64,000 nucleotides of DNA from Actinomycetota bacterium (GTDB taxonomy: Bacteria > Actinomycetota > Actinomycetes > S36-B12 > UBA5976): NCBI GenBank assembly GCA_009923495.1, contig RFTJ01000002.1, positions 1-64,000 of the forward strand, in the 5' to 3' direction. The translations under genes and the position numbers were made by a program. Below the pieces are notes generated by a model that was given only the letters and a program-made list of their open reading frames with translations, was not told where the DNA came from and did not search any database. Shown piece after piece: positions 1 through 8,357 of this stretch (position 1 is its first letter; each line of letters begins with the position of its first letter).

Positions 1-78
1 CAAGGAGCCGCGGATTTGGCCGTGCCATTGGATGTCTCAGTTGGAGTGGGCAGGAGTTGGTCCGACGCTGGCCATTGA
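1..78 (+). CDS. polA: DNA polymerase I, C-terminal end (partial)
   Basis: The window opens inside a reading frame of 25 codons ending in TGA. The peptide contains VPLDVSVGVGRSW and ends in AGH, which matches from memory the extreme C-terminus of actinobacterial DNA polymerase I, the repair and Okazaki-fragment polymerase. In Mycobacterium and Streptomyces polA lies just upstream of rpsA on the same strand, and rpsA follows here after about 3 kb, which supports the call. Everything else in the protein lies outside the window. The 257 bases after its stop show no gene and no convincing terminator. Confidence 0.8.
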   Translation, partial: QGAADLAVPLDVSVGVGRSWSDAGH

Positions 79-335
79 TTTTGGATCCTTTATCAGAATA
101 AGATACTTCAACCCCTTGGGAGAGCCGTTGTTAATCGCAAACTAGCTTTAGAGCCAATTTTCTTGCTTCATATCTAGATCAATGCCAGGTAATCAAGGTT
201 CGTTGTCTTAAAAGATTCTGAGCCGAAATCCTAGACATCCCGAGTCCCCCAGAGTAAATTTATGCAGGTAGCGGCATATAGCCGATTACAGTGCTCAACT
301 CACTTAGCAGGATAAGTGAAAATTTCGGAGGAAAA

Positions 336-647
336 ATGATTTGCAAAAACTGCGGTTCTACCATTCAGCAGGGACTATCTTGCTCGAATTGCGGAGCAAG
401 CGTAATTACTGCCTCTAGGCAGATGCCAGTTGCGTCAGGTAATACTTTGTCAACTGTGGCAATTGTTCTGGGTATCGTTGCGGTTTTTCTTGTTCCCATT
501 CTTTTCGGCGGCATCGGCATTGTTTTAGCTTTTGTTGCCAAATCAAAGGGTGAACAGAGGGCCGGAGTTGCCGTTACTGTTTCAATTGTAGGAACCTTAG
601 TCGGTCTGCTCTTCGGTGCAATTGTAGGAGCTACTCTCTTCGGGTAG
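336..647 (+). CDS. Zinc-ribbon protein with two membrane segments (DUF4190-like)
   Basis: 103-residue protein of unknown function. The N-terminus is a zinc ribbon with two CxxC pairs (CKNC and CSNC, about residues 3-18), then a short polar linker, then two hydrophobic stretches (about 38-63 and 75-102) joined by a short basic loop (KSKGEQR). This resembles the DUF4190 architecture, a tail-anchored hairpin in the membrane with a cytosolic zinc ribbon. The start was chosen for the strong Shine-Dalgarno CGGAGG 3-4 bases before ATG; an in-frame ATG 45 bases upstream lacks one. It is the first gene of a four-gene cassette, two members of which carry zinc ribbons. No enzymatic motif is visible. Confidence 0.7.
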   Translation: MICKNCGSTIQQGLSCSNCGASVITASRQMPVASGNTLSTVAIVLGIVAVFLVPILFGGIGIVLAFVAKSKGEQRAGVAVTVSIVGTLVGLLFGAIVGATLFG

Positions 648-793
648 CAGGCTCTAGCCGGCCTTTCGGTAAGACTATGAAAGAGTTTGACCCAAAAGTG
701 GTAGAGGAATTTTAACGAAATCGGCAAAATGTCTGCCTGCTAATGAATAATACTTAACAGCAATAATTTCTGTTCATCAGAGAAGGAATCTTA

Positions 794-1957
794 ATGGGAC
801 TTATCAAATCAACAGTTAGCTCCATAGGTGGGACCCTCTCAGACCAGTGGAAAGATTTTTTGACGGTTCCGCAAGGCATTTCTTCCACTGCTGCATTGTT
901 CCCGGCAGTTCGCAGCGGGACTAACTCAGGTAGAGGGTCAAATACCCAAGCATCTCAGGCCGTTATCACTAATGGGTCACAAATCGTTGTCCCTGAAGGG
1001 TATGGCCTCTTGTTATTTCAGGAAGGCGAGCTCACCGCGGTAACGACTGAGCCGGGAGGCTACACCTGGAACACTGAAGACATTAATTCCCAGTCAATTT
1101 TCGCTGGTAATTCCGCCAGTTCATCTTTGATAAAGCAGTCTTGGGAAAGGTTCAAATTTGGTGGCCGACCAGGTTCTCAGCAGTTGGCGATCTTTGTTTC
1201 GCTAAAGGAATTGCCAAATAATAAGTTCGGCACACAATCTGAGATTTACTGGGATGACGCATATTTCAATGCTCAAGTTGGCGCGTTAACTCACGGAACC
1301 TACAGCATGACAATTGTTGACCCAGTTACTTTCGTTAAGCAGTTTGTTCCTGCGAACTATCTCCAAGCTCAGGACGTTTTCGACTTTACGGACATTTCGA
1401 ACGCTCCAGCAAATCAATTGTTCGCTGAGGTTGTCGGCTCTTTGTCCGCCGCTTTTAGTCTGTATTCAAACGACAGCGGTCGCGAAAATCGAATCACAAA
1501 GATCCAGCAGGACTCTATTGGCTTTGCCAAATCACTTTCGCAGGCGGTTGAAGATGCCTACGCATGGAGAAGTACTCGAGGACTTGAGATCTCAAAAGTA
1601 ACAATCGTTGGCATTGAATACGATAGTGATACCAAGGAATTGCTCAAGACGGTCCAGCGTGCGGATGCACTATCAGGATCGAGGGGCAGTGCGAATCTGC
1701 AGGCCTCTGTCGCTGAGGGAATCCAATCAGCAGGACAGCAGGGGGGCAGCGACGGAATTCTGGGCATTGGCCTTGCCGCTGGCTCCATCGGAGTTGGCGC
1801 ATTGATGCAGACTGGAACACCAACGACAACTACGCCAAATCAAAACGAACAGGATTTGGTCGCGAATTTAGAAAAACTAAAGCGGGCTCTTGAATCCGGA
1901 CTAATTACACAGGAAGACTACGATGCCGCGAAAGCAAAAGCACTCGGTCTGGCATAG
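794..1957 (+). CDS. SPFH-domain protein with C-terminal SHOCT motif (YdjI-like)
   Basis: 387 residues. About residues 60-290 resemble the SPFH/virion-core-like family of Bacillus YdjI: an early 'VPEGYGLLLFQEGEL' strand pair, a KFGG segment, then alternating beta strands and a long helix. Residues 300-345 are Gly/Ser/Thr-rich linker. About residues 353-385 form a SHOCT motif (LEKLKRALESGLIT...YDAAKAKAL), a short helical C-terminal module. YdjI relatives usually end in a zinc ribbon; here that module appears to be a separate gene immediately downstream. SPFH proteins assemble into membrane-associated rings and scaffold other proteins. This one has no obvious transmembrane segment. The start has a Shine-Dalgarno (AGAAGGA) 6 bases upstream. 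The family assignment is by motif recognition, not alignment. Confidence 0.7.
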   Translation: MGLIKSTVSSIGGTLSDQWKDFLTVPQGISSTAALFPAVRSGTNSGRGSNTQASQAVITNGSQIVVPEGYGLLLFQEGELTAVTTEPGGYTWNTEDINSQSIFAGNSASSSLIKQSWERFKFGGRPGSQQLAIFVSLKELPNNKFGTQSEIYWDDAYFNAQVGALTHGTYSMTIVDPVTFVKQFVPANYLQAQDVFDFTDISNAPANQLFAEVVGSLSAAFSLYSNDSGRENRITKIQQDSIGFAKSLSQAVEDAYAWRSTRGLEISKVTIVGIEYDSDTKELLKTVQRADALSGSRGSANLQASVAEGIQSAGQQGGSDGILGIGLAAGSIGVGALMQTGTPTTTTPNQNEQDLVANLEKLKRALESGLITQEDYDAAKAKALGLA

Positions 1958-1975
1958 TGATTTTAGGGAATTGAA

Positions 1976-2233
1976 TTGAAATCAATTGATTGCGCACGGT
2001 GCGGAAGTAACGAGCTGACAGAAATTGAAGGCTTTCTTGTGTGCAATTACTGTAGATCTAAATTTGTCCCCGAATCCAGCGATTTACCTCCAATCGAAAC
2101 AAACATTGAACTCAATGCCGACGTACAGAGACTTTTAGACATGTGTGAGAAAGATCCAGTAAACAGGCATCGTTATGCAAGTCTGATTCTTGATATTGAT
2201 CCGACTAACCAAATCGCACGACGGTACTTCTAA
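1976..2233 (+). CDS. Small zinc-ribbon protein
   Basis: 85 residues starting at TTG, with AGGGAA 5 bases upstream; no ATG or GTG gives the intact ribbon. Residues 6-26 form a zinc ribbon with two CxxC pairs (CARC and CNYC). The rest is an acidic helical tail (LLDMCEKDPVNRHRYASLILDIDPTN) resembling a tetratricopeptide-like helical pair. It lies 18 bases after the SPFH gene and 15 bases before the YbjQ-like gene, so co-transcription is likely. It may supply in trans the zinc ribbon that YdjI-type SPFH proteins usually carry at their own C-terminus. Function unknown. Confidence 0.6.
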   Translation: MKSIDCARCGSNELTEIEGFLVCNYCRSKFVPESSDLPPIETNIELNADVQRLLDMCEKDPVNRHRYASLILDIDPTNQIARRYF

Positions 2234-2248
2234 GAGAAAGGTAATGAA

Positions 2249-2845
2249 ATGAAAGCAAGGGATATTGCTAGACAGTATGGAATTGATGGTTCCTTATTTG
2301 AACGGTGGCTAGCTAGTTCTAACCACAATTACACGCAAGGTGCTTTTGGTGGACTCGTAGTACCCGACGAATCCGTTGAAAGTGTTGTAGCTGACTTCAA
2401 TGCTCAATACGAAGCGGAAATGAACAGATTGTCCGCTCAGCAAGCAAAGGATGAAGCCGCTGCAAAAGAAAAGCAGCAGGCACTAGCAGGAATTTTGATT
2501 ACTTCAGGTTACAGCTTTGATGGCTACACAATTACTCGCTACTCTGGCTACATATCCGGCGACGATGTGGTGCAGGTTGACCGTGGCACCGTTGGATGGT
2601 TTTCTAAAGGAACGAATGTCGGTGCTACCCTGATGGAGTCACTCTCGGTAATCCGCCGAAATGCCCTAACGGAGTTAAAGGAAGCTGCGTATGCGCTCGG
2701 GTGCAATGCAGTGATTGGCGTCGATTTTGATTACTTAAATCTTGAACCGGAGACTGCAAACGCTCAAGGTGGCACTACATATTTACCTTATGTATTCGGT
2801 GTGACTGCAAACGGCAACGCAGTCATTATTGAGAAAAATAATTAA
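2249..2845 (+). CDS. YbjQ/UPF0145-domain protein with N-terminal extension
   Basis: 198 residues. The C-terminal half (about 85-195) matches the YbjQ (UPF0145) fold: GYSFDGYTITRYSGYISG, then an R.NAL.ELKEAAYALGCNAVIGV core and a closing VTANGNAVII strand. The N-terminal 55 residues form a separate small domain of unknown type, followed by a charged Ala/Lys/Gln helix (55-80) likely to be coiled coil. YbjQ proteins are pentamer-forming and often called heavy-metal-binding, but their role is not established. Shine-Dalgarno GAAAGG lies about 7 bases before ATG. It is the last gene of the cassette. The 273 bases after it hold only the rpsA promoter and leader. Confidence 0.7.
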   Translation: MKARDIARQYGIDGSLFERWLASSNHNYTQGAFGGLVVPDESVESVVADFNAQYEAEMNRLSAQQAKDEAAAKEKQQALAGILITSGYSFDGYTITRYSGYISGDDVVQVDRGTVGWFSKGTNVGATLMESLSVIRRNALTELKEAAYALGCNAVIGVDFDYLNLEPETANAQGGTTYLPYVFGVTANGNAVIIEKNN

Positions 2846-2968
2846 CGCCACACTCAGTATTAGTAACCAAGCAAGAGAGTAGATCCTCGGTTTTAGCTGG
2901 TTTATCGCTACAAGCTTTGCAATTTAACCGTGAATTTTGGCAATGAGTCTTGGGCAAACCACCCAATA

Positions 2969-2997
2969 TTGACCAACTCCTGCACCCTCTCTATCCT
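2969..2997 (+). promoter_or_regulatory. Likely rpsA promoter (sigma-70/SigA type)
   Basis: TTGACC and TATCCT are separated by exactly 17 bases, close to the housekeeping consensus on both sides. The predicted transcript start is near base 3004, giving an untranslated leader of about 115 bases before rpsA. Unlike many genes here, this promoter therefore makes a leadered message. Confidence 0.6.
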
Positions 2998-3118
2998 TAG
3001 AAGGTTGAGTTTTGCCTGTTTTCAGACAGAGGATCTCAGGTGGATGCGCGTCCCAATGTCGCGGATTCAAGAAACCCAACATCCGCACTACAAGTATCCG
3101 TCTCGAGGCAATTAATTA

Positions 3119-4438
3119 ATGACTGTCATTTCTGACAAGCCAAACTCAATCACTGTAAATGATTTCGCATCAGCCGAAGATTTCATGGCTGCAATCGAAT
3201 CAACAATCAAGCCTTTCAATGATGGCGACATCGTTGAAGGCATCATCGTAAAAGTAGATCGTGATGAAGTCCTACTAGATATCGGTTACAAGACCGAAGG
3301 CATCATTCCATCACGCGAACTATCGATTAAGCACGATATCGATCCAAACCAAATCGTAAAGGTTGGCGATCGCGTTGAAGCTTTAGTCCTTCAGAAAGAA
3401 GATAAAGAAGGACGCCTTATTCTTTCCAAGAAGCGTGCGCAGTACGAACGCGCTTGGGGCGACATCGAAAAGGTCAAGGAAGAAGATGGCGTTGTGCTCG
3501 GCACCGTCATTGAGGTCGTCAAGGGCGGCCTAATCATGGACATCGGTCTGCGCGGCTTCTTGCCAGCGTCGCTCGTTGAAATGCGTCGCGTTCGCGACCT
3601 AGGTCCATACCTTGGCAAGCAGATTGAAGCCAAAATCATCGAACTCGACAAGAACCGCAACAATGTTGTGTTGTCTCGTCGCGCATTCCTTGAAGCATCG
3701 CAGAGCGAAGTTCGTCACGGCTTCCTTAATCAACTTGAAAAGGGTCAGATCCGCAAGGGTGTTGTCTCGAGCATCGTTAACTTCGGTGCCTTTGTTGATC
3801 TTGGTGGCGTAGACGGCCTAGTCCACGTTTCCGAACTTTCATGGGAGCACGTCGATCACCCAGCCAAGGTTGTTGAAGTTGGCCAAGAAGTAACTGTTGA
3901 GGTTCTCGAAGTTGATTTCGAGCGCGAGCGCGTATCGCTATCGCTTAAGTCAACTCAGGAAGATCCATGGCAGCACTTTGCTCGTACCCACCAGTTGGGT
4001 CAGGTTGTGCCAGGTGAAGTTACCAAGCTGGTTCCATTCGGTGCCTTCATCCGCGTACTATCAATCCGTCAGGCAAATGACGATGTTGATACCGAAGCAG
4101 TCGACTCATTCGATGCATCGCTTTACGGCATGAGTATCTATGACGAAAACGGTAACTACATCTACCCAGAAGGCTTCGATCCAGAAACCAACGAATGGTT
4201 GCCGGGTCATGAAGAGCAGAAGGCTGAATGGGAGCGTCAGTACGCTGAAGCTCACGCTAAGTGGGAAGCTCACAAGGCTGCGGTTTCCGAAACCAAGAAG
4301 GCCGATGCCGAAGCTGATGCAGCTGCTCAGGCTGAAAACCCAACTTCATTTAGCTCGGACACACCAGTCGAAACCGGACTGGCTGCCGACGAAACTTTGC
4401 AGGCTCTCAAGGATCAGCTGTCTGCTGACGAAGCATAA
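3119..4438 (+). CDS. rpsA: 30S ribosomal protein S1, fourth S1 domain truncated
   Basis: 439 residues; actinobacterial S1 is normally about 480-500. S1 delivers mRNA to the 30S ribosomal subunit through repeated OB-fold RNA-binding domains. Domains 1 (about 33-105), 2 (122-188) and 3 (207-277) are complete. Domain 4 begins normally (GQVVPGEVTKLVPFGAFIRV, 294-313) but jumps at once to LSIRQAND, which normally lies after its last strand. Roughly 40-45 residues (three strands of the OB fold) are missing, in frame. The conserved tail after the domain (YDENGNYIYPEGFDPETNEW) and an Ala/Glu/Lys-rich end are present. ATG was chosen by alignment to the family N-terminus; a GAGG lies about 10 bases upstream. 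A terminator follows. Confidence 0.95.
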   Translation: MTVISDKPNSITVNDFASAEDFMAAIESTIKPFNDGDIVEGIIVKVDRDEVLLDIGYKTEGIIPSRELSIKHDIDPNQIVKVGDRVEALVLQKEDKEGRLILSKKRAQYERAWGDIEKVKEEDGVVLGTVIEVVKGGLIMDIGLRGFLPASLVEMRRVRDLGPYLGKQIEAKIIELDKNRNNVVLSRRAFLEASQSEVRHGFLNQLEKGQIRKGVVSSIVNFGAFVDLGGVDGLVHVSELSWEHVDHPAKVVEVGQEVTVEVLEVDFERERVSLSLKSTQEDPWQHFARTHQLGQVVPGEVTKLVPFGAFIRVLSIRQANDDVDTEAVDSFDASLYGMSIYDENGNYIYPEGFDPETNEWLPGHEEQKAEWERQYAEAHAKWEAHKAAVSETKKADAEADAAAQAENPTSFSSDTPVETGLAADETLQALKDQLSADEA

Positions 4439-4455
4439 ATTTAGTTAGGCCTATG

Positions 4456-4494
4456 AGCGGGGTCACTGCCTTTGTTGTGGTGGCCCCGCTTTTA
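4456..4494 (+). terminator. Rho-independent terminator after rpsA
   Basis: An 11-base-pair stem (AGCGGGGTCAC with GTGGCCCCGCT, one G-U pair) with a 13-base loop is followed by TTTT. It sits 18 bases after the rpsA stop and isolates rpsA from coaE. Confidence 0.85.
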
Positions 4495-4516
4495 TGTTGG
4501 GTGGCTTGATGAGCAT

Positions 4517-4522
4517 TAGGCT
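4517..4522 (+). promoter_or_regulatory. -10 element (TAGGCT) of a leaderless promoter for coaE
   Basis: TANNNT hexamer ends exactly 6 bases before the coaE ATG, so transcription should begin at or next to the A of the start codon. No Shine-Dalgarno is present. It lies just after the rpsA terminator. Confidence 0.6.
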
Positions 4523-4528
4523 CAGAAC

Positions 4529-5113
4529 ATGATCGTTGCGCTCACTGGCGGCATCGGAGCCGGCAAAACCACTGTTGCTCAGTTGTTTGCGTCTCTCGGC
4601 GCTTTCGTGGTTGATGCTGACGATCTAGCTCGGCAGGCATTACTGCCAGGTAGTCCACTAATCCCTGAAGTTGCGCAGCGATTTGGTGCAGAAGTTATTG
4701 TCGATGGGGAAGTTGATCGACAAGCCCTTGCCAACATCGTGTTTAATGACGAGCAAGCACTGCGTGACCTTGAAGCCATGATTCATCCCGATGTTGCACG
4801 CCGGCTGCAGGCGATTCATACACAATTAAACGGCGAGCAAATTCTGATCTACGCTATTCCACTATTGACCGAACTTGGCTTGAAGGAAAGTTTTGATGCC
4901 GTAGTCGTGGTTACTTGCGATTTGCAAATTCGAAAAGACCGATTGTTAGCCAGGGGCATGAATTCTGCAGATATTGAGGCGCGAATTGCTGCGCAGGCTA
5001 CAGATGAGCAGCGGAACGCGCAGGCAGACTTCCTTTTAGATAACTCCGGGGATATTGCCGGACTCGAGCGACAAGTAGCGGATGTGTGGGACAGTCTCAG
5101 CGCGTACGCTTAA
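4529..5113 (+). CDS. coaE: Dephospho-CoA kinase
   Basis: 194 residues. Catalyses the last step of coenzyme A synthesis, ATP-dependent phosphorylation of dephospho-CoA. The P-loop GGIGAGKT lies at residues 7-14, followed by the DADDLAR substrate motif (about 29-35) and the helical lid with IHPDVARR. It is the short single-domain form; the C-terminal GrpB-like domain found in mycobacterial CoaE is absent. It follows rpsA and precedes uvrB, the usual actinobacterial order. The message is probably leaderless. Confidence 0.93.
   Translation: MIVALTGGIGAGKTTVAQLFASLGAFVVDADDLARQALLPGSPLIPEVAQRFGAEVIVDGEVDRQALANIVFNDEQALRDLEAMIHPDVARRLQAIHTQLNGEQILIYAIPLLTELGLKESFDAVVVVTCDLQIRKDRLLARGMNSADIEARIAAQATDEQRNAQADFLLDNSGDIAGLERQVADVWDSLSAYA
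5105..5110 (+). promoter_or_regulatory. -10 element (TACGCT) inside the coaE end, driving leaderless uvrB
   Basis: TACGCT lies within the last codons of coaE and ends 6 bases before the uvrB ATG. uvrB could thus be transcribed on its own as well as by read-through from coaE. No Shine-Dalgarno precedes uvrB. Confidence 0.5.
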
Positions 5114-5116
5114 GAC

Positions 5117-7180
5117 ATGACCCGGCCAGTAACTGACTTACAGCGCACTGTTGCGCCGTTCGAGGTCATCAGCGAGTTTGTGCCCGCCGGGGATCAGCCA
5201 ACAGCAATAGCCGAGATTGAACGACGAATCCTTGCAGGCGAAAAAGATGTGGTGCTACTGGGTGCGACTGGCACAGGTAAAAGTGCGACAACCGCCTGGT
5301 TGATAGAGCGCCTACAGCGCCCAACGCTGGTGCTTGCCCCAAACAAGACTTTGGCGGCTCAGCTGGCCAACGAGTTCCGGGAATTGCTTCCAAATAATGC
5401 GGTTGAGTATTTTGTTTCCTATTACGACTATTACCAGCCCGAGGCTTACATTCCACAAAGCGATACCTTCATCGAAAAAGATTCGTCCATCAACGAAGAG
5501 GTTGAGCGCCTGCGTCACAGCGCTACTAATAGTTTGTTAACACGCCGCGATGTGGTGGTGGTGGCCAGCGTTTCCTGCATCTATGGGTTAGGCACACCAC
5601 AGGAGTATGTCGATCAGATGATTAGGTTGCGCGTCGGCGAATCTGTAGATCGCGATACCTTGCTCCGCAAACTCGTAAACATTCAGTACAGTCGCAACGA
5701 CATCGCCTTTACTCGCGGTACTTTTCGGGTACGGGGTGACACCGTGGAGATTTTCCCGGTGTATGAAGAACATCCAGTGCGAGTCGAGATGTTTGGGGAC
5801 GAGATTGAGCGGCTGATGTCACTGCACCCAGTCACTGGCGAAATTTTGACCGACGACCAAGAGCTGCATGTATTTCCGGCCACACATTACACAGCAGGCC
5901 CAGAGCGCATGGCTCAGGCAATTCGTAGCATTGAGGATGAACTTCGAGTTCGACTCCAAGAATTCAACAGTCAGGGCAAACTGCTGGAGGCACAGCGGAT
6001 TCAAATGCGCACTCAATATGACATCGAAATGATGCAGAACCTTGGATTCTGCTCGGGCATTGAGAACTATTCACGACATATTGACGGGCGAGAACAGGGA
6101 TCGGCACCCAATTGTTTGCTGGATTATTTCCCTGAAGACTTCCTGTTAGTAATTGACGAGAGTCACGTAACCGTCCCGCAGGTTGGAGCGATGTATTCGG
6201 GCGATGCATCGCGCAAGCGCACTTTGGTGGAGCATGGCTTTCGGCTGCCAAGTGCAATGGATAACCGGCCACTGACATTCGATGAATTTAACGAGCGAAT
6301 TGGCCAAACGGTTTATCTGTCTGCAACTCCTGGCCCTTATGAACTCGCTAAGGTCTCTGGTGATGTTGTAGAGCAGGTGATCCGACCAACAGGGTTGGTT
6401 GATCCGGAAATTGTAGTTAAGCCAACTAAAGGTCAAATAGATGATCTGATGCATGAGATCAAGATTCGGGCGGCCAAGGATGAACGTGTGCTTGTAACCA
6501 CGCTCACCAAGAAGATGTCCGAAGATTTGACCGACTATTTCCTTGAGCAGGGGATTCGGGTGCGGTATCTGCATAGTGAAGTTGATACCTTGCGTCGAGT
6601 TGAACTGCTCCGTGAATTGCGCCTTGGCGAATACGACGTACTCGTCGGCATTAACTTGTTACGCGAAGGTTTAGACTTACCCGAGGTTTCACTAGTTGCA
6701 ATTTTGGATGCTGACAAAGAAGGATTCCTGCGTAGTGAGCGCAGCCTGATTCAGACTATAGGCCGGGCAGCTCGAAATGTCTCTGGTCAGGTGCACATGT
6801 ATGCCGACAAAATTACCGACTCAATGCGCGTGGCTATTGATGAAACCAATCGTCGCCGCGAGAAGCAAATTGCCTACAACAGTGAACGGGGAATTGACCC
6901 ACAGCCACTTCGCAAAAAGATTGCCGACATCACTGATTTGATTGCTCGAGAGGATGACGACACCGAGGTATTCCTTGCCAGTATGAACCAGGCAAAGGCA
7001 GTAGCGACCCAGTACCAATCACTGCCGGCTCGGGATTTGGCAGACTTAATTTCCCAACTGACTGAGCAAATGCACAATGCGGCGGCCGAATTGCAATTTG
7101 AGTTAGCAGCTCGCCTGCGCGATGAGGTTTCCGACCTCAAAAAAGAACTGCGCAACATGACTGAGGCTGGTCACTCATAA
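5117..7180 (+). CDS. uvrB: UvrABC excinuclease subunit B
   Basis: 687 residues, full length. UvrB is the damage-verifying helicase-like subunit of nucleotide excision repair; it is loaded on DNA by UvrA and then recruits UvrC. The Walker A motif GATGTGKS lies at residues 49-56, the Tyr-rich beta-hairpin ([12 protein letters not shown]) near residue 100, a DESH Walker B-type motif near 345, helicase motif VI (QTIGRAARN) near 550, and a C-terminal UVR domain (about 645-680) that contacts UvrC. It starts 3 bases after the coaE stop. Confidence 0.97.
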   Translation: MTRPVTDLQRTVAPFEVISEFVPAGDQPTAIAEIERRILAGEKDVVLLGATGTGKSATTAWLIERLQRPTLVLAPNKTLAAQLANEFRELLPNNAVEYFVSYYDYYQPEAYIPQSDTFIEKDSSINEEVERLRHSATNSLLTRRDVVVVASVSCIYGLGTPQEYVDQMIRLRVGESVDRDTLLRKLVNIQYSRNDIAFTRGTFRVRGDTVEIFPVYEEHPVRVEMFGDEIERLMSLHPVTGEILTDDQELHVFPATHYTAGPERMAQAIRSIEDELRVRLQEFNSQGKLLEAQRIQMRTQYDIEMMQNLGFCSGIENYSRHIDGREQGSAPNCLLDYFPEDFLLVIDESHVTVPQVGAMYSGDASRKRTLVEHGFRLPSAMDNRPLTFDEFNERIGQTVYLSATPGPYELAKVSGDVVEQVIRPTGLVDPEIVVKPTKGQIDDLMHEIKIRAAKDERVLVTTLTKKMSEDLTDYFLEQGIRVRYLHSEVDTLRRVELLRELRLGEYDVLVGINLLREGLDLPEVSLVAILDADKEGFLRSERSLIQTIGRAARNVSGQVHMYADKITDSMRVAIDETNRRREKQIAYNSERGIDPQPLRKKIADITDLIAREDDDTEVFLASMNQAKAVATQYQSLPARDLADLISQLTEQMHNAAAELQFELAARLRDEVSDLKKELRNMTEAGHS

Positions 7181-7239
7181 TCCACAGGCAGAGTTATCCA
7201 ATACCCTGCTAATCTCGGGCGGACTGTCAGTGCGACAGG

Positions 7240-7245
7240 TACGCT
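7240..7245 (+). promoter_or_regulatory. -10 element (TACGCT) of a leaderless promoter for the TerC gene
   Basis: Ends 6 bases before the GTG start of the TerC-family gene. No Shine-Dalgarno is visible in the 71-base gap after uvrB. It is the same hexamer as at uvrB. Confidence 0.55.
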
Positions 7246-7251
7246 AGACAT

Positions 7252-8304
7252 GTGACCGTCTCCTCAACTTTATGGACAGTGTCACTTGCCACATTCATAT
7301 CAATGTTTGTTCTCGAATTCATTATCATCGAACGACGAGCCCATGCCTTCACTTTTAAAGAAGCAATTTCGTGGGTGATTTTTTATGTGTATGCAGCTGT
7401 TGGTTTTGGTTCTTACATCTGGTGGCATTTTGGCCACACTTATGGTCAGCAGTTTTTTGCCGGTTGGCTAACTGAATACAGCCTGTCGGTCGACAACCTA
7501 TTCGTCTTTGCCGTAATTTTGTCGTCGTTCGCTGTCCCCGCTGAACTGAAACATCGTGTTCTCTCAATCGGCATTCTCATTGCCATTGGATTAAGGGCGA
7601 TACTAATTTTGGTTGGCGTCAAGGCGATTCAGCAGTTTGAATCGTCGTTTTACCTGTTTGGCGTATTTCTGCTGTATCTGGGCTGGCATGTTTGGCGCTC
7701 ATCAGATGAGGAACCCGATCCAGATGGCAATGCGTTCATTCGCTGGGTTGAGCGTCATTTTCGGACAACGCGTCATTACGACGGCCACAAATGGTTGACA
7801 AAACTCGACGGGCGCCGAGTGATCACTCCGATGTTGTTGGTAATTCTCGCCATTGGAACAACTGACTTGATTTTCGCAATCGATTCGATTCCGGCCGTTC
7901 TGGGACTTACGCGCGAATACTACTTAGTAGTAGCGGTTAACGTTTTCGCCCTTTTTGGTTTACGCCAATTGTTCTTCATCTTGGATGGCTTACTGGGTAA
8001 GGTTCGCTACTTAACCCATGGGTTAGCAATCATCCTTGCCCTGATTGGCGTAAAACTGATTTTGGAGGCGGTTCATGCCACTACACACTTAAATGTGCCA
8101 CAAATTACCAGCGAGGCCTCTCTAGCAGCGATTGTGACTATTTTCCTAGCCACCGTTGGTCTAAGCCTCTATCGGGAAAAGCGCGATCCACTTGCGATTA
8201 CTGCCGAGCGGGCGACTCAGGCCATTATTGAGGCCGATGCTGGAGTGGCGCTGGAAGAACTTTCCGACGACGATAGTGTTCAGGACACAGACCAAAACAG
8301 CTAA
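7252..8304 (+). CDS. TerC/Alx-family integral membrane protein
   Basis: 350 residues with about eight or nine hydrophobic segments and an acidic C-terminal tail. The TerC signature acidic membrane residues are visible (TEYSLSVDNLFVFAVI near 75-90 and GTTDLIFAIDSIPAVLG near 204-220). Members of the Alx branch export or handle Mn2+ and some are linked to tellurite resistance or to metalation of secreted enzymes. The GTG start agrees with the leaderless promoter; the overlapping ATG two bases upstream runs straight into a stop. It lies between uvrB and uvrA without an obvious functional tie to repair. Confidence 0.88.
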   Translation: MTVSSTLWTVSLATFISMFVLEFIIIERRAHAFTFKEAISWVIFYVYAAVGFGSYIWWHFGHTYGQQFFAGWLTEYSLSVDNLFVFAVILSSFAVPAELKHRVLSIGILIAIGLRAILILVGVKAIQQFESSFYLFGVFLLYLGWHVWRSSDEEPDPDGNAFIRWVERHFRTTRHYDGHKWLTKLDGRRVITPMLLVILAIGTTDLIFAIDSIPAVLGLTREYYLVVAVNVFALFGLRQLFFILDGLLGKVRYLTHGLAIILALIGVKLILEAVHATTHLNVPQITSEASLAAIVTIFLATVGLSLYREKRDPLAITAERATQAIIEADAGVALEELSDDDSVQDTDQNS

Positions 8305-8357
8305 AACTCGACTTTCCGCTGAGTAGCTAGATCGCATTGATGAGGCGTTGATAACAA

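Noticed and set aside
687-716. TTGACC as -35 of a promoter for the SPFH gene
   Set aside because: At 17-18 bases the matching hexamer is TTTTAA or TTTAAC, too far from TANNNT to support a call.
2930-3115. 61-codon open frame just before rpsA
   Set aside because: It overlaps the predicted rpsA promoter (2969-2997), has no ribosome site and its composition (many Arg, Ser, His, Cys) does not look like a real protein.
6146-6574. 142-codon frame antisense to uvrB
   Set aside because: The sense strand encodes the conserved UvrB core; the antisense peptide has no recognisable features.
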